Positions 9,827 to 21,400 of a stretch of DNA of 41,015 bases are shown here, one piece after another. A program made the translations under genes and the position numbers. The stretch spans positions 636,342 through 677,356 of the forward strand of contig WELB01000024.1 of the NCBI GenBank assembly GCA_009602725.1, written 5' to 3'. The notes beneath the pieces are model-generated. The model was not told where the DNA came from, did no database searches, and was given only the letters and a program-made list of their open reading frames with translations. This stretch comes from Spirogloea muscicola. Its lineage: Eukaryota > Streptophyta > Zygnematophyceae > Spirogloeales > Spirogloeaceae. Within the stretch, counting starts at the first letter, position 1. Each line of letters starts with the position of its first letter.

Positions 9827-12800
9827 ATGGCAGGCCGCTTCCTGTGGCTCAGCATGTGGCTCTCGGTCTGCGCACTGCTGGCCGTCCAAATCGCGCCGGC
9901 CCTGAACAGCCTCATCGGCGACCGCCCGTACGAGCAAGAGGGCGCCTCTGACGCCATCCAAGTGACCCAGCACCACGACTGGGTGAGCACACCACAGGCA
10001 GTCTTTGGCAGCTAGGCAAGCAGTGTCCGTCATCGAGGTCCAGGCCTGCTCTGCAGTCACTCCTCTCCTGGCGCTTGCGGATGCGTCTAGCACATCCGTT
10101 TGCAGGAGCAGGTTCTTGCCTTCACACACACGGTGGTACTCCATCCGGCAATGACTTGTGTGCTTTGAGCCGCCAATGGGGCCTCACATTCGTTGCGTGG
10201 ACAGGGCAAGGCCCTACCCTGTCCAGTCCTTTCCTAGAGCAGCTGACCTCCTTCTGCTTCAGTAACAGCTCGGCTCGTAGTGAGCAGGTTGAAACAGAGG
10301 AGCAGGACGATGACCACATGCACCTGCCCTCGGAGCTTCTCCCTCCCTCGCCCCCACCTCCTGTCATCCCCAAGCCCTGGAACCCCAAGCTCAGTGCCAA
10401 ATTGAAGCTGGAGCTTGCCGAGCTGCGGAGGGTGAGTGATGTTGGCATGACGCTTCGTGCTGCAATCAAGGGAAAGGGCACCAGCTCAGTTGCTTGAAAT
10501 CATTGCTTGAAACAAATGCATTCTTTATAGTTGGTCTTCCTTGCTGGTTGTCCTCGGAATGGCGCGCATCAAACTGCAGGTATTGCTACCTGGGCCACCT
10601 CATCATCACCCCAGTCAAAGTGAACAACAGAAGCTGCAAGGGCTTGTCATGAAGTAGGGACTGGCGTTCAGTCCTTGCCTTCTCCCAGAAGCTTGACGTG
10701 CATAATGTGCTGGTCATGTTTATTGCAGCGCCAAGTGAAGCTTGCAAAGCTGTGGAAGAAGCCTCCCGACAGAGGCTACAAGCCCTGCATCGATCCTAGC
10801 AGCGAGTTCACAGGTGACCTTGCTCTGTTTAGCTGCTTGCTCACCTACGTGGTCTCCCTGGGCTGCTGACGTCCTTAGAAGGCACACGGAGAGTGCACCT
10901 GCTCGAGGCAGGTGTAAAGTGGGAAGTGAGTTTGCATGCCAGCAAGAAGTGAAGCTAGAGTGAAAGACAAGGGGACAGGGAATGGGTCAAAGGAGAGTGC
11001 TGTGAGATGGTGGGAGGGTGGGAGAGGCGAGGGAGAGCATGGATAAAGGAGAGAGGGCCAGGAAATTGGTGAGGAACTTTTGAGGAGTGGGAAGTGGAGT
11101 GCCAGGGAAAGCCAGGCCTTTGCAGAGTCCTTGACTGGAAAGCGCTCGCGGGATGGCAGCAGATGTCGCTGGATGTCAACTTCTTTTTCCCATGGATGTC
11201 AACTGCTTTTTCTCCACTTTGCCGATGCACGTGCTCATTGTTGAGTGTCCAGCGTGCGTGCACAGCAGCGAGCAAAGCGACCAGAGGCTTCCTGCGCGTG
11301 TACGCTAATGGAGGTCTCAACCAGATGCGTGCTGGGGTGAGTTCAGCAATTCTCTGACCTGCTGCAGCTCTGGCATTGCTGGATTGACTTCCTTCTTGGG
11401 GTGATTCTGGCTTGGATGCTGTGCACACCAACCTCGACCTCTCTACTGCCAGAAGGCTACTGCAGGCTCTGCAAGCTTGTGATCATGCAGATGCTGATGA
11501 TTTGAGAACAAGACCATGTAGAAAGGACTCTGCCATACTGCTGGTAATTTTGTGGTCATCTTTCTTCCCGCTTTTTTCTGAATCAGTTTGGCTCGGCTTG
11601 TTGACTAGACTAAGTGCTCTGCTCTTCTCTCTGCGCCTCAAGATCTGCGACATGGTGGCTGTTGCAAGAATCTTGAATGCAACACTGATTGTGCCCGAAC
11701 TCGACAAGGGCTCCTTCTGGCAAGATAACAGGTGCTGCCTCACCTAGAGATCGCAAGATGCTCTGATCGCAGATGTTTCATTGACATTTTGACAGGCATG
11801 AAGGAAAATGCTGGTGATCAATGCCCACCCAGTGTTGGTTTGGCACATATCTGTGTTGCGCCAATAGCATGGCCCTTGTGTGACAGCGGCATGTGCCTCC
11901 ACGTGCACTCTGTGCAGCAACTTCTCTGACATCTTTGATGTGGAGTACTTCATCGAGGCTCTGAAGGATGATGTGCCAGTCCTGCAGCATCTGCCCAAGC
12001 AGTACCGTTATGCTGCAGAGGCTCGCAAGTTCTTCAGGTCCTGGTCCCCTTACAGCTATTACAACGAGGACATTGCCAAGCTGTGGCACTCCTACAAGGC
12101 AAGCTTTGTATCTTTGCAAAATGGAAAGTAATTTGCTAAGATACCTGATATCTGAGGAACGTGCTGAGCTTTCAGTAGCCACTATTTTTTCGCGGCTGAT
12201 CTGTTGAGATGCTTTCTGTTTGTCAGCACTCGTGTTCTCTTCTTCTATATAGCATGGTACTGAAGTATCCATCTGCCCAGTTTGTATGCACTCGCTGGCC
12301 TCTACAGTTGCTTCAGTTAGCAGCGACTGCATTGCTATTATTTTAAGCGTAACTGTGCAGCCTCATCGCTTTTGCAGGTCATTCGAGCAATGAAATCAGA
12401 TTCTCGCCTTGCTAATAATGAGCTCCCCACGGATATCCAGAAGCTTCGCTGCCGTGTGCATTATGATGCTTTGCGCTTTGCACCACATATTGAAATGATG
12501 GGGAAGGTACTTGTAGACAATGCTGGAGTATTGGAGCTCCGTCACTGTTGCTACATTTCAAGCAACTCTGAAGCTCAAAAGAGTAGGACATGAGGTTTCC
12601 TAATGTTTAGCAGTGTATGCTCCAGCATATATACTACAGTGGCAATGAATATTGTATTGGCTCGGATAAATGCAGGAGCTGGTGAAGCGAATGCAAAAGC
12701 AGGGTCCCTACATTGCTCTACATCTGCGCTATGAGATGGACATGCTTGCTTTCAGCGGCTGCTACCACGGCCTGTCAAAGGAGGAGGCTGATGAGCTCAC

Positions 12801-14341
12801 TGCTATCAGGTGAGAGGGATGATCCTACTATTCAGGGTTTATTTCAGAGAACTACTATACAATGATCTTTTAGAGTGTCATAATACTCCAGATGTCTTGG
12901 AGGGCAAGCACTTTGTGCTCCTGACTGCAGATAACAAGGAGCAAAAGTGCGAATCGGCATAATGCAGGATGAAGACGAAGCACTGGCGAGTGAAGGAGAT
13001 TGACCCAACAATTCAACGAGCACACGGGTTCTGCCCCTTGACTCCCAAGGAGATAGGAATGCTTCTGCATTCCATGGGCTTCCTCAACACAACTCTAATT
13101 TACATAGCTTCCGGAGAAATCTATGGTGGAGAGGTTCGGATGGCCGACTTCCGACACTTCTTTCCGCTCATAGTTCGCAAGGTGAACTCAAATACACTCA
13201 TACTAGCTCGTACACTCATACTAGCTTCGCAGGTGTTCTCTTGCCTTGTCACAGAAAGACGCGACACTCTGCAGCTACTTCAGCCAGCCAGCCCTTTCTT
13301 TACCTCTCTACAGCTTGAGATCTTGGCAGCAGCTCAAGTGTTGTGGTTGGTGTGCAGGAGACACTGCTCACCATAGAGGAGCTTGCACCATTTGTGGACC
13401 ACAGAAGCCAAATGGCTGCCTTAGACTACATAGCCTCAGTGGAGAGTGATCTCTTTGTGCCAACCTACTCAGGCAACATGGCCCGGGCCGTGGAAGGTCA
13501 TCGTAGATTTCTAGGTCATCGGAAGACAATCATTCCAGATAGGTGAGAAAGAGCTGCAGTTGGCATTCTATATCAATGCCAGCTTGCATGCACTTTGCTT
13601 AATGAATGGTCATGTGTGGATACGCTAAGAGCAGCTGTCATGTGATGAAACATGGTCAAGTGTGTGAATACGCTCAGGAAGGAGCTTGTGGCTCTCTTTG
13701 ACAAGATGGAGAGGGGGGAAATTTCCCCTGGCAAAGAGTTCAATGAGGCTGTGTCACTGAACCACATGCATAGGTAAGCATGACTAACTCCTTAGACATA
13801 GCTCGCTTGCAAGCCCAAAGAGCTTCACCTCGTTGATTGCAATCGCTACTTGGCCGGCTCTACTGCATGGTGATTATTGCTGTACTACCAATGCTGATCG
13901 ACTTGAGTGGAGCTTTGTACCTGACCTACTTGCTACCCTTCTGTTTCTGCTCTTAGGCAAGGGGCTCCAAGGGAAAGGAAGGGGCCAGCTCCAGGAACAC
14001 GGGGGAAAGAGCGGCCACGGACAGAGGAGGCCTTCTACACGAACCCCCTGCCAGACTGTCTGTGCCAGGAGAACCCGCGGAACCTTGGTGGGAAGGGCAC
14101 GGGAGTGCGGCGAGCAGGCGGGAACATCACACTGGACAGGAACATCACCACGGTTTTGGAGCGGCTGAGAAGAGGAGCGAGGCGAGACGGGGACTTGAGG
14201 AGCAAGCGGGCGAGCAAGAGGCGAAAAGCTGGAGGACTAGTGACACCAAGCGATACGTCCGATGGCACGCTGCCAGAGGGGCACAGGAGTAGAAGCTTGC
14301 TGGAGAGCAACGAAGGCGAGAAGAACGCTTTCTGGCTATAG
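9827..14341 (+). CDS. Plant-type O-fucosyltransferase-like protein (DUF246/GT106-like)
   Basis: Twelve exons: 9827-9982, 10288-10431, 10729-10813, 11287-11336, 11643-11731, 11918-12098, 12378-12506, 12676-12809, 12968-13181, 13358-13542, 13678-13773 and 13957-14341. All phases agree and give 615 aa. A hydrophobic segment at residues 4-27 suggests a Golgi signal anchor, followed by a Pro-rich stem. The catalytic domain begins near R-G-Y-K-P-C. Family blocks are G-G-L-N-Q-M-R (137-143), [31 protein letters not shown] (His294, Arg296, Glu298), [10 protein letters not shown] and [10 protein letters not shown]. Plant relatives include rhamnogalacturonan rhamnosyltransferases and presumed fucosyltransferases, so the donor sugar is open. 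The last ~100 residues are basic and lineage-specific. Intron 6 starts with GC (AAG|GCAAGC at 12099). The exon 4 acceptor is taken as CCAGAG|GC because only that site keeps the frame. Confidence 0.93.
13193..13229 (+). repeat. 18-base tandem duplication in O-FucT intron 9
   Basis: TACACTCATACTAGCTCG at 13193-13210 is followed directly by a second copy at 13211-13229 carrying one extra T. It lies just after the intron donor at 13182. Confidence 0.7.
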
Positions 14342-14845
14342 TAGCATCATTCCTCTGGGAAGCTTCACAATTGTCCACTATTTATTTCTTATTTCACCCC
14401 TCCCTCAGAATCGTGTTTCCTCAAAGTCCTGGGTCTTTATGGCAGTGCACGAGAAGGGTCAGCGCACAATCTGCAACAATTGCATCTCTGCAGAGCTAAT
14501 ATTGTAGTCTCCGGTTGGTCATTCTGGGCTGCCGTCAAGGCAGTCAATACCAGAAAAGAATGGTATGTCACAATGTCGAGAGAGGCCCGAGTAAACACGT
14601 TCAGGTCCAAAATTGTGGACAAGCTGACGTTGGTCATCACTGACGCTATCATCATCACAAACAAAAGCATAAGCAGTCAGTGCAGGTGCATAGGTTACGG
14701 CGATAAAACAGGTCGACTCCAAATTACTACATGGCTTATAGTAATAGCAAGTCTTGCTGACCTCAACAGGTTGCCTTCATTTGCAACAACACGAAATGGC
14801 AGCTCAAATCACGTAAATGGTCAAGGAGCTCACAGCTACAGCTGC

Positions 14846-14850
14846 TGTAA
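14846..14850 (+). terminator. TGTAA poly(A) motif of the O-FucT gene
   Basis: TGTAA about 505 bases past the stop at 14341. Confidence 0.4.
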
Positions 14851-14885
14851 ACCTGGGATTGTCTTGGAGAGACAAGGCACTGACC

Positions 14886-14890
14886 TTACA
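14886..14890 (-). terminator. TGTAA poly(A) motif of the giant coiled-coil gene
   Basis: TGTAA on the minus strand about 550 bases past the stop at 15441. Confidence 0.4.
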
Positions 14891-15440
14891 TGTGGGCTAG
14901 ACACGCACCGTGGAGAGCATGGCAGCCAGGAGGGCATGAAGAGCCAGCCAGTAAAATGTCAGGGCCAGGCGGGCTGCAGGGTGGCCCATGAGATACCTGC
15001 CAGCAGACAGGCTGCAAAAGAGCGCACAAGGAGTCTCTTAGAGGTCAGACAGGCAACCAGCCTTTCAGCATACGCTGTACGCTCTTCGGATGACAAAAGC
15101 ATTGCAGCTGCAGAGTTTATGTTGCTTGCAAGGGCGCCTTCGCCAGGGCAAAGCTGCCCAAACTGTGCGTTGGGGCTGCAATGAGAATCACGGCGATGTT
15201 GAATGTCAAAGCGGCACGCTCTGCGAGTTGCCTAGTCGCAGAAAAGTTGCTATTGTTGCTTACCAGAGTTTGTCTATGCCGTTCACAGGCGGCCGCAAGA
15301 AGCCAGGCAGGTGTTGAGACTTCATGTGCACCAACTTGAAACCACGAACTGCACCACGATGGTGATAGTGTAAACTTCTTGTCAAAGCGGGATCTCTACT
15401 TAAAGTGCATGCAGGAGTAAGAAGAACCAGCAATCAATGG

Positions 15441-18400
15441 TCATGAGCTGGGGTCCAAGCCCCAGCACTCTCTCAGCCAATATGCCACACCTTCATCCTC
15501 GTCATCTTCAGATCGTATTGACGCTTGTGCAGCTTCAACATCGTAGGACAACAATGACGGAGACTTTCGCAGGATAGGTGGAGAAGGGATGGCGGGTGCA
15601 GGAGCCCTCCTCGAGTCCTTCCTTCTCTGCTGGCCAGAAATGCACCGCAACATCTGTGTATCAGTCGTAGTAGCATCTGCTAGTCACACTGACTGTGAGA
15701 CACGATCCTCAGCGGGTATACATGGTCCTCCTCGCTGGCAGTGACTGACTGATCTTGCAACAACGAGTGGCAAGTAGTGACCCAAATCACAATCCTGTGG
15801 AAAATCGTCATGATAATAAAGACAACTCACCATGTCTTCCATCTCGCGTGATGTGGCCTCAGACTTCCTCTCCACTGCACCCTGCAGCAGCACAGCACCG
15901 TTGCCGTCCATAGTCTCCTTGAGGATTTGCGCGTGCTCCAAAGCAACCTGCAGCTTCTGCCGTACTTCTGCAACCTCCAGCTGTCGCTCCTCAGTCAGCG
16001 CACGCCAGCTCTCTGCTTCTCTCAGCACAGCCTCCATCTCCTTGTGCAGCTTCTCTGACTCCTCTTCCTGTCTCTGCGTCCCCATGAGCATTGGCAAAGC
16101 ACAATAAGAATGTAATGACACGACAAATTTTGTCTGTTACAAGCGGCAGGCTAATGACCTCCTGCAACACGGACCTGGATTAGTGAGCTAGCAGATTGAG
16201 CACTGCGGTTGAGCCCAGTTCATCCTAGTAGAGGCTACGCCTACCTGGGCAGTGGACCGCCACCTCTCCACCTCCGCCAGCAAGTCATGCACTTGATGCT
16301 GTTGCTCGTCTGCACCGCCCATGGCCTCCCTGGCCTCCCCCCCTGCCGTGTGAATTTCTTGCCAGCTCCTGCTGGCTTCCCCTTCCCCTTCGACGGCCTT
16401 GCCGACCATGTCTGACTCCTTCGCAGGCACTGCCTCCCTTGCCACTTTGCTTGCTGGCAGGCTCCTGAGCTCCAACTCCAAGGCCTGGACAAGGGTCTGG
16501 AGAGCTGTATTCTCCTCGTGCAGGCTCTTGACAACGGCTACCGCCTCCTCGGACTGCCTTCGCATCGCCTCGACCTTGCTGTTTGCCGCATCAAGCATCT
16601 CATCTGCTTTGGCACGCTGAGACGTAGCCTGGACGACTGATTGGTCCTTCTCCTGCAGGGCTGCTCGAAGAGACGACACGCTGGCATCAAGCTCGTCCTT
16701 GGCACGCTCCACCTCTGCCAGCGCCGCAGACCTGTCTCGAAGATCTGCAGCAGCGAAGCCAGCAAGATGGGAATGTGACAGCGGAAAACATGGTGACATA
16801 CTTGTGGTCCAGCTTGAATCAGGCTTCTAGAAATCTGCTCACCAGATCAGCAGCTTTAGGAGCAGCATGAGAGGACCAAAAACCTTCAGCAGTTAGTGCT
16901 TCAACTTCAAGGCTAGAAGCAAAGCGAGGTAACTTGTGCATGACCTGCATCTTTGGAGAGCATGACCTCCTTAAGAGCGGCAATCTCCTCCTCCAGCGCC
17001 CTCCGCCGCTGATGCTCCACCTTGCCGCTCTCAGCAGCTTCAGCCAGTTCCGTGGCCTCGGCATCCCGGACAGCCAGCTCCTCTTCCAGCACCGCAGCCC
17101 GTGCTGCCAGCTCCTCAATCCTCAGGCGGGCATTATCCCGCTCCTGGCCTGCCTGCTCCAGTAACTTCACACGTGCTGCCAGCAGCTCCGCGTCAGTCCT
17201 GCTCCTCCCCAGCTCCGCTGCGGCCTGTTCGCTGTTTCTCAAGAAGGCACCCACCTGGTCCTGCAGTAACTGCAGCTCGTGCAATTGCTGCACTTCCATA
17301 CTTCTGAGCACCGTGAGCTCCTGCTCCTTCTCAGCAACCACCGCCGCCAGCTCTGCAGCAGCATCCTGTCGCAGGCCCTCCAAAGCAAGCTTTGTCTCCT
17401 TCACGAATCTCTCTGTCACCTCAGTCACCGCCGCGCTAACGCTTGCCAACCTTTGCTGCTCAAATGCGGCAGTGGCAGCTTCAAGCTCCTGCTGCAACTT
17501 TTGGATCTCCAGAGTCTTCTGTGCCTCCGTTGCAGACGCCTCAGTGCTGCTTGCTGCCCTCAACTCTGCAAGCTCTTTCTGGGTTGCCTCCAGAGCAGCC
17601 TTGTGCTGCTCAAGCTCAGGACTGCGCACATTGACTGTTGCCTGGGCAGCCTGGAGGGTCGCCTGCACTGTAGCGACTTGTTCTTCGGCAGCTAACCTAA
17701 GGCCCTCCTCACGGATACAGAGCTGCTTTGCTTGCTGCAGCTCCGACCGCCAGGCCTGGGCCTTGGTGGATAGATCCTCTAGCGCCAAAGTCGTCTTCTT
17801 GAGCTGCGCCCCAACGACCTCCACCTGCTCTGCAAGAGCGTCCCTCTCGGTAGCGACGCGCACCAAGCTAGTCTCATGCTGTGATGCATTCGTGTGAAGC
17901 TGCCGCACTTCTGAGTCCTTTGCCTCAATCTGCGCTTGGAGCTCCAAAGCGGCTGCCTGTAGTTGCTCAGCCTTGCCGCCGAGCGCTGCCACAGCAGCCT
18001 TCTCTGCCCGCGAGGACTCCTCTGCCTCTGCAAGCTGTTCCCGAAGGCTCTCAAGCTCTGCACGCATAGCCGCATGCTCAGCTGACAGCTCAGCCACGCG
18101 CCGGCGGCCACTCTCCGCCTCTTTCACAGAGACCGCAAGCATCTCCTTTGCTTTTGCGAGTTGCCCCAGCGCGGAGCCCATGCGGGCCTTGTCGTCAGCG
18201 CAAGCAAGCTCTGTGCGCTCCAGCTCGCCCTGAAGAGATCGGACTTGCGCCCACAGAGCCGCCTCTTTTGAAGCAGCCTCTGCCTGCGCCTGCTCCACTG
18301 CTGCCTTGCTTTCCGTGCACTCCCTCTCCCGCTGGCCGAGAGACTCCAGCAGCTGCCCCTCCTCGGCGCGCTTGTCCTCCAGGGCTTTGGCCAGCTCCAG

Positions 18401-21400
18401 GTGAGCCTCCTCCACAGCGGCCTTCACATGCAGCGCTGCCGAGAGGGCGCCGTCCCGATCGCTGACCGCCACGCTGAGCTCCTCCAGCTTCTTGGACAGG
18501 GCAAGCTTCTCACAATCAGAGGCCTGGAGCACGGCGTCCCGCTCAGCCAGGTCCTTCTCCAGCTTCGCCTTGGCAGCCTCGATGCCCTTGCCCTTCTTCA
18601 CCGCCTTTTGCAGCTTCTCCCGCAGCACCGCCGCCTGCTCCTGGACCTTGAGAATCTCCACCCCCGCCTCCGCCAGCTTGATTTCACAATCACTGTTGGC
18701 CCCCTCACGCAGTGCAGCCGCATCCTCGTTCGCCTTCTCCAGCAATTGCCTCAGGCTGGCATTCAGCAGCTCCACATGCTTGTGGGATGCCTTTGTGCTT
18801 TCAAGCTCGGCAGCGGCTGCCTTGGCACCATTAATGGCAACAGACAGCTTGCTCTTCAGCAGCGCAGTGGACTCATCTCTTTCTTCCACCGCACGTGATT
18901 GAATCTCCCTCAGAGCTTCCATCTCGTTGTCACGCGAGGCCACAAGCTGCTTCAGCTCTTCTGTTTCTTGGTGAAGGGAGGTAGAAGTGGCCTGCAGAAT
19001 ACAGGAGCACAAGCTTGTGAGAGTGACCAGCACCTATGCAGTACAAGCTGTCAGTAGCTGCAGAAGAGGCCACTCGATTGTGGAGTGCTCGAAGCTCCCT
19101 GACTACTGCCCTCTTGTCTGCTCCATAGACACTTGGGCGGCGACTGCTGTGGACCTGTACAGGCTGTCAGATGCTTGATAAGAGCACAAAATCTTACATT
19201 CTACCAGATCTTTGCACTGCTTACAACTTACATTGCTCCGTACCTGCGCTTCCCTCAACCACAATGCCAGTTCCTTGCCGAGCGCCTCAGCAGCTTGCAG
19301 CTTCTCAGTGCTAGCCAAAGTCTCCTTTGCAAAACGTTCCTGTACTGTATTGACAAGAGCCTCCAGCTCAGCGCATCTACTCTGCAGCTCTGCAGCCATG
19401 GTTGCAAGCCGCTGACTCTCCTCCTGCTCCTGCCTCAGGCTTGCCTCCTTGGCTGCCACGTCTTGGGAGAGCTGCTCCTTCAGCGCTACAAACTCCTTGT
19501 CCTTGTTGCGCAGGCTCTCCTGCAACTCATGTACGTGGGCGAGTGACGTCTCCAGTTCCGCCTGCGCAGCGGATGCAGCATCCCCCTGACCACCAAGCAG
19601 GGCCTTGAGTTCCTGGTTGCGCAAGGCCAGAAGCCGTCCCAGCTCCTCCGCCTCCTGCTGCAGAAGGACGTGGTTGTCCTGCATGTAACATTGACGAACT
19701 GCATAAGTGCCTAGAAGATGATATACTCGATGAGAGCTGCTTTGGGCCATATGTACGTGGAGCTCGAGTCCAACTCCACAACATGGACCCTTGCGCTGCG
19801 AACCATCGAATTAGGGGCCTCAGCCCCCCCCACTACGACAACATTAATGCATCTCCAAAGGCCTGATCTCCAGTCCTCTCTACAACAAGGGGCAGCAGAT
19901 CATATGGCCACTGATCGAATGCACATGGACATACACCATATCAGAATTGCAACTTGACGACCTGCACTGCACTCACATGGGCACGGCGTGCCATACCTGG
20001 ACATTGCCTAGTTGCGCTGTCAGATACTCAACGCGCTCTGTGGAGCTCTGCAGCAGTCTGGAGCTCGCGCTTGCCTCCTTGCCTTGCTCCTCTTGCACCG
20101 AGCGAAGAAGGCCCTCCAGCTCTGTACACTTGCTCTGCAGCTCTGAGACCTCACCCGCGAGCCGCCGGATCTCTGTCTGCTCATGCTTCAGGCTCGCCTC
20201 TTTGACCGCCAAATCCTGAGACAGCTGCTCCTCCAGCGCACTGAACTCCTCCTCCCTGTTGTGCAAGCTTTCTTGCAGCTCGCGCACGCGAGTGTGGAGG
20301 CTCCTGAGCTCCAGTTGTGCCGCATATGTGGCTTCGCCCTGGCCGCCGAGCTGAGCTGATAGGTCCTTGACCTCGTCTGTACGTAAGGCCAGCTGCTGGC
20401 GCAGCTCCTGCGCTTCCCGCTGCAGGAGGGCGTGACTCTATGTGAGACTACAATTGCTTAGAAGTTGGAGGTTGATTGGCTACATACAGGTGCATAAAGG
20501 ACCCTGTTACCAAGCCCGCCAACTTACTGGATGACAAGTGTGTGACAACCGTACAGATCGAGCCCCTCTAGGACCAACATGAGGACCCAGCAATTGCAAA
20601 TGGACGGTCTATGCTACACACGAACTACCTCGGCATGTACTCAATTCTCGTCTTAGGTTCCGTGTCTACACTGGCACTTATCCTGATCCTCAAATTGGGC
20701 AGCAGCCGCCACTTAGATGTGCAACAAAATCACGAATCATGATCAAGCACACATTGGCAGGAGCACGGCTTGTAGTACCTGGGTGACCCCAAGGTGCTCC
20801 GTCAGATCCTCAACCTCGCACTTGGCTTGTCGCAGCATCTCGGCAGTCGTGCGTGCCTCCTTGCTTTGCTGCTCGCGCTCCAGGACAAGGGAGCCCTCCA
20901 ACGCCCTGCACTGGCTCTGCAGCTCTGCAACCACGTCTGCAAGCTGTAGGCGCTCCTCTTGCTCCTGCTTCAGGCTTGCCTCCTTGGCCGCCACTTCCAT
21001 GGAGAGCTGCTCCTCCAGCGCAACAAATTCCTCGTCCTTGTTGTGCAGGCTTTGTTGCAGCTCATCTAGGCAGCCACTGAGGCGCTCCAGCTCCATCTGC
21101 GCCGCATGTGTGGCTTTGTCCTGACTTTCGAGCTGAGCCTTCAGGGAAGTGAGGTCGTCATCCCGCAAGGCCAAGAGCCGGCTCAGCTGGTCTGATTCAC
21201 CCTGCAAAGAGTCCCGCTGTCATAGAGTAAGAAGGCGTGAAAACTGATAGCCCCTACTTTCATATTGGCATGTCAATCTGAACTTCGGTACAAACTTGTG
21301 CCAATTACTGCTAGTAAGCTTGAGCTCATATGCAATCCCGTGCTTCACAGGGCTCCCTAATCAGAGGTACATGCAGATGCACAAGGTCCACTTCTGACTT

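Larger units (their letters stand above)
14342..15440. other. Convergent 3' region of O-FucT and coiled-coil genes
   Basis: About 1.1 kb shared by the two 3' ends. TGTAA motifs sit at 14846-14850 (plus) and 14886-14890 (minus), so both transcripts may end within a few tens of bases of each other. No coding sequence is supported. Confidence 0.5.

Noticed and set aside
16819-16912. Possible extra exon of the coiled-coil gene
   Set aside because: It has a usable GTGAGC donor, but the flanking exons already join in phase (G|AT) and the sequence is not heptad-like.
17022-17897. Long plus-strand Ser/Ala/Cys-rich open frame
   Set aside because: It is antisense to the coiled-coil exon. Long opposite-strand frames are expected where Glu/Leu/Ala codons dominate; the minus frame has heptads and splice borders.
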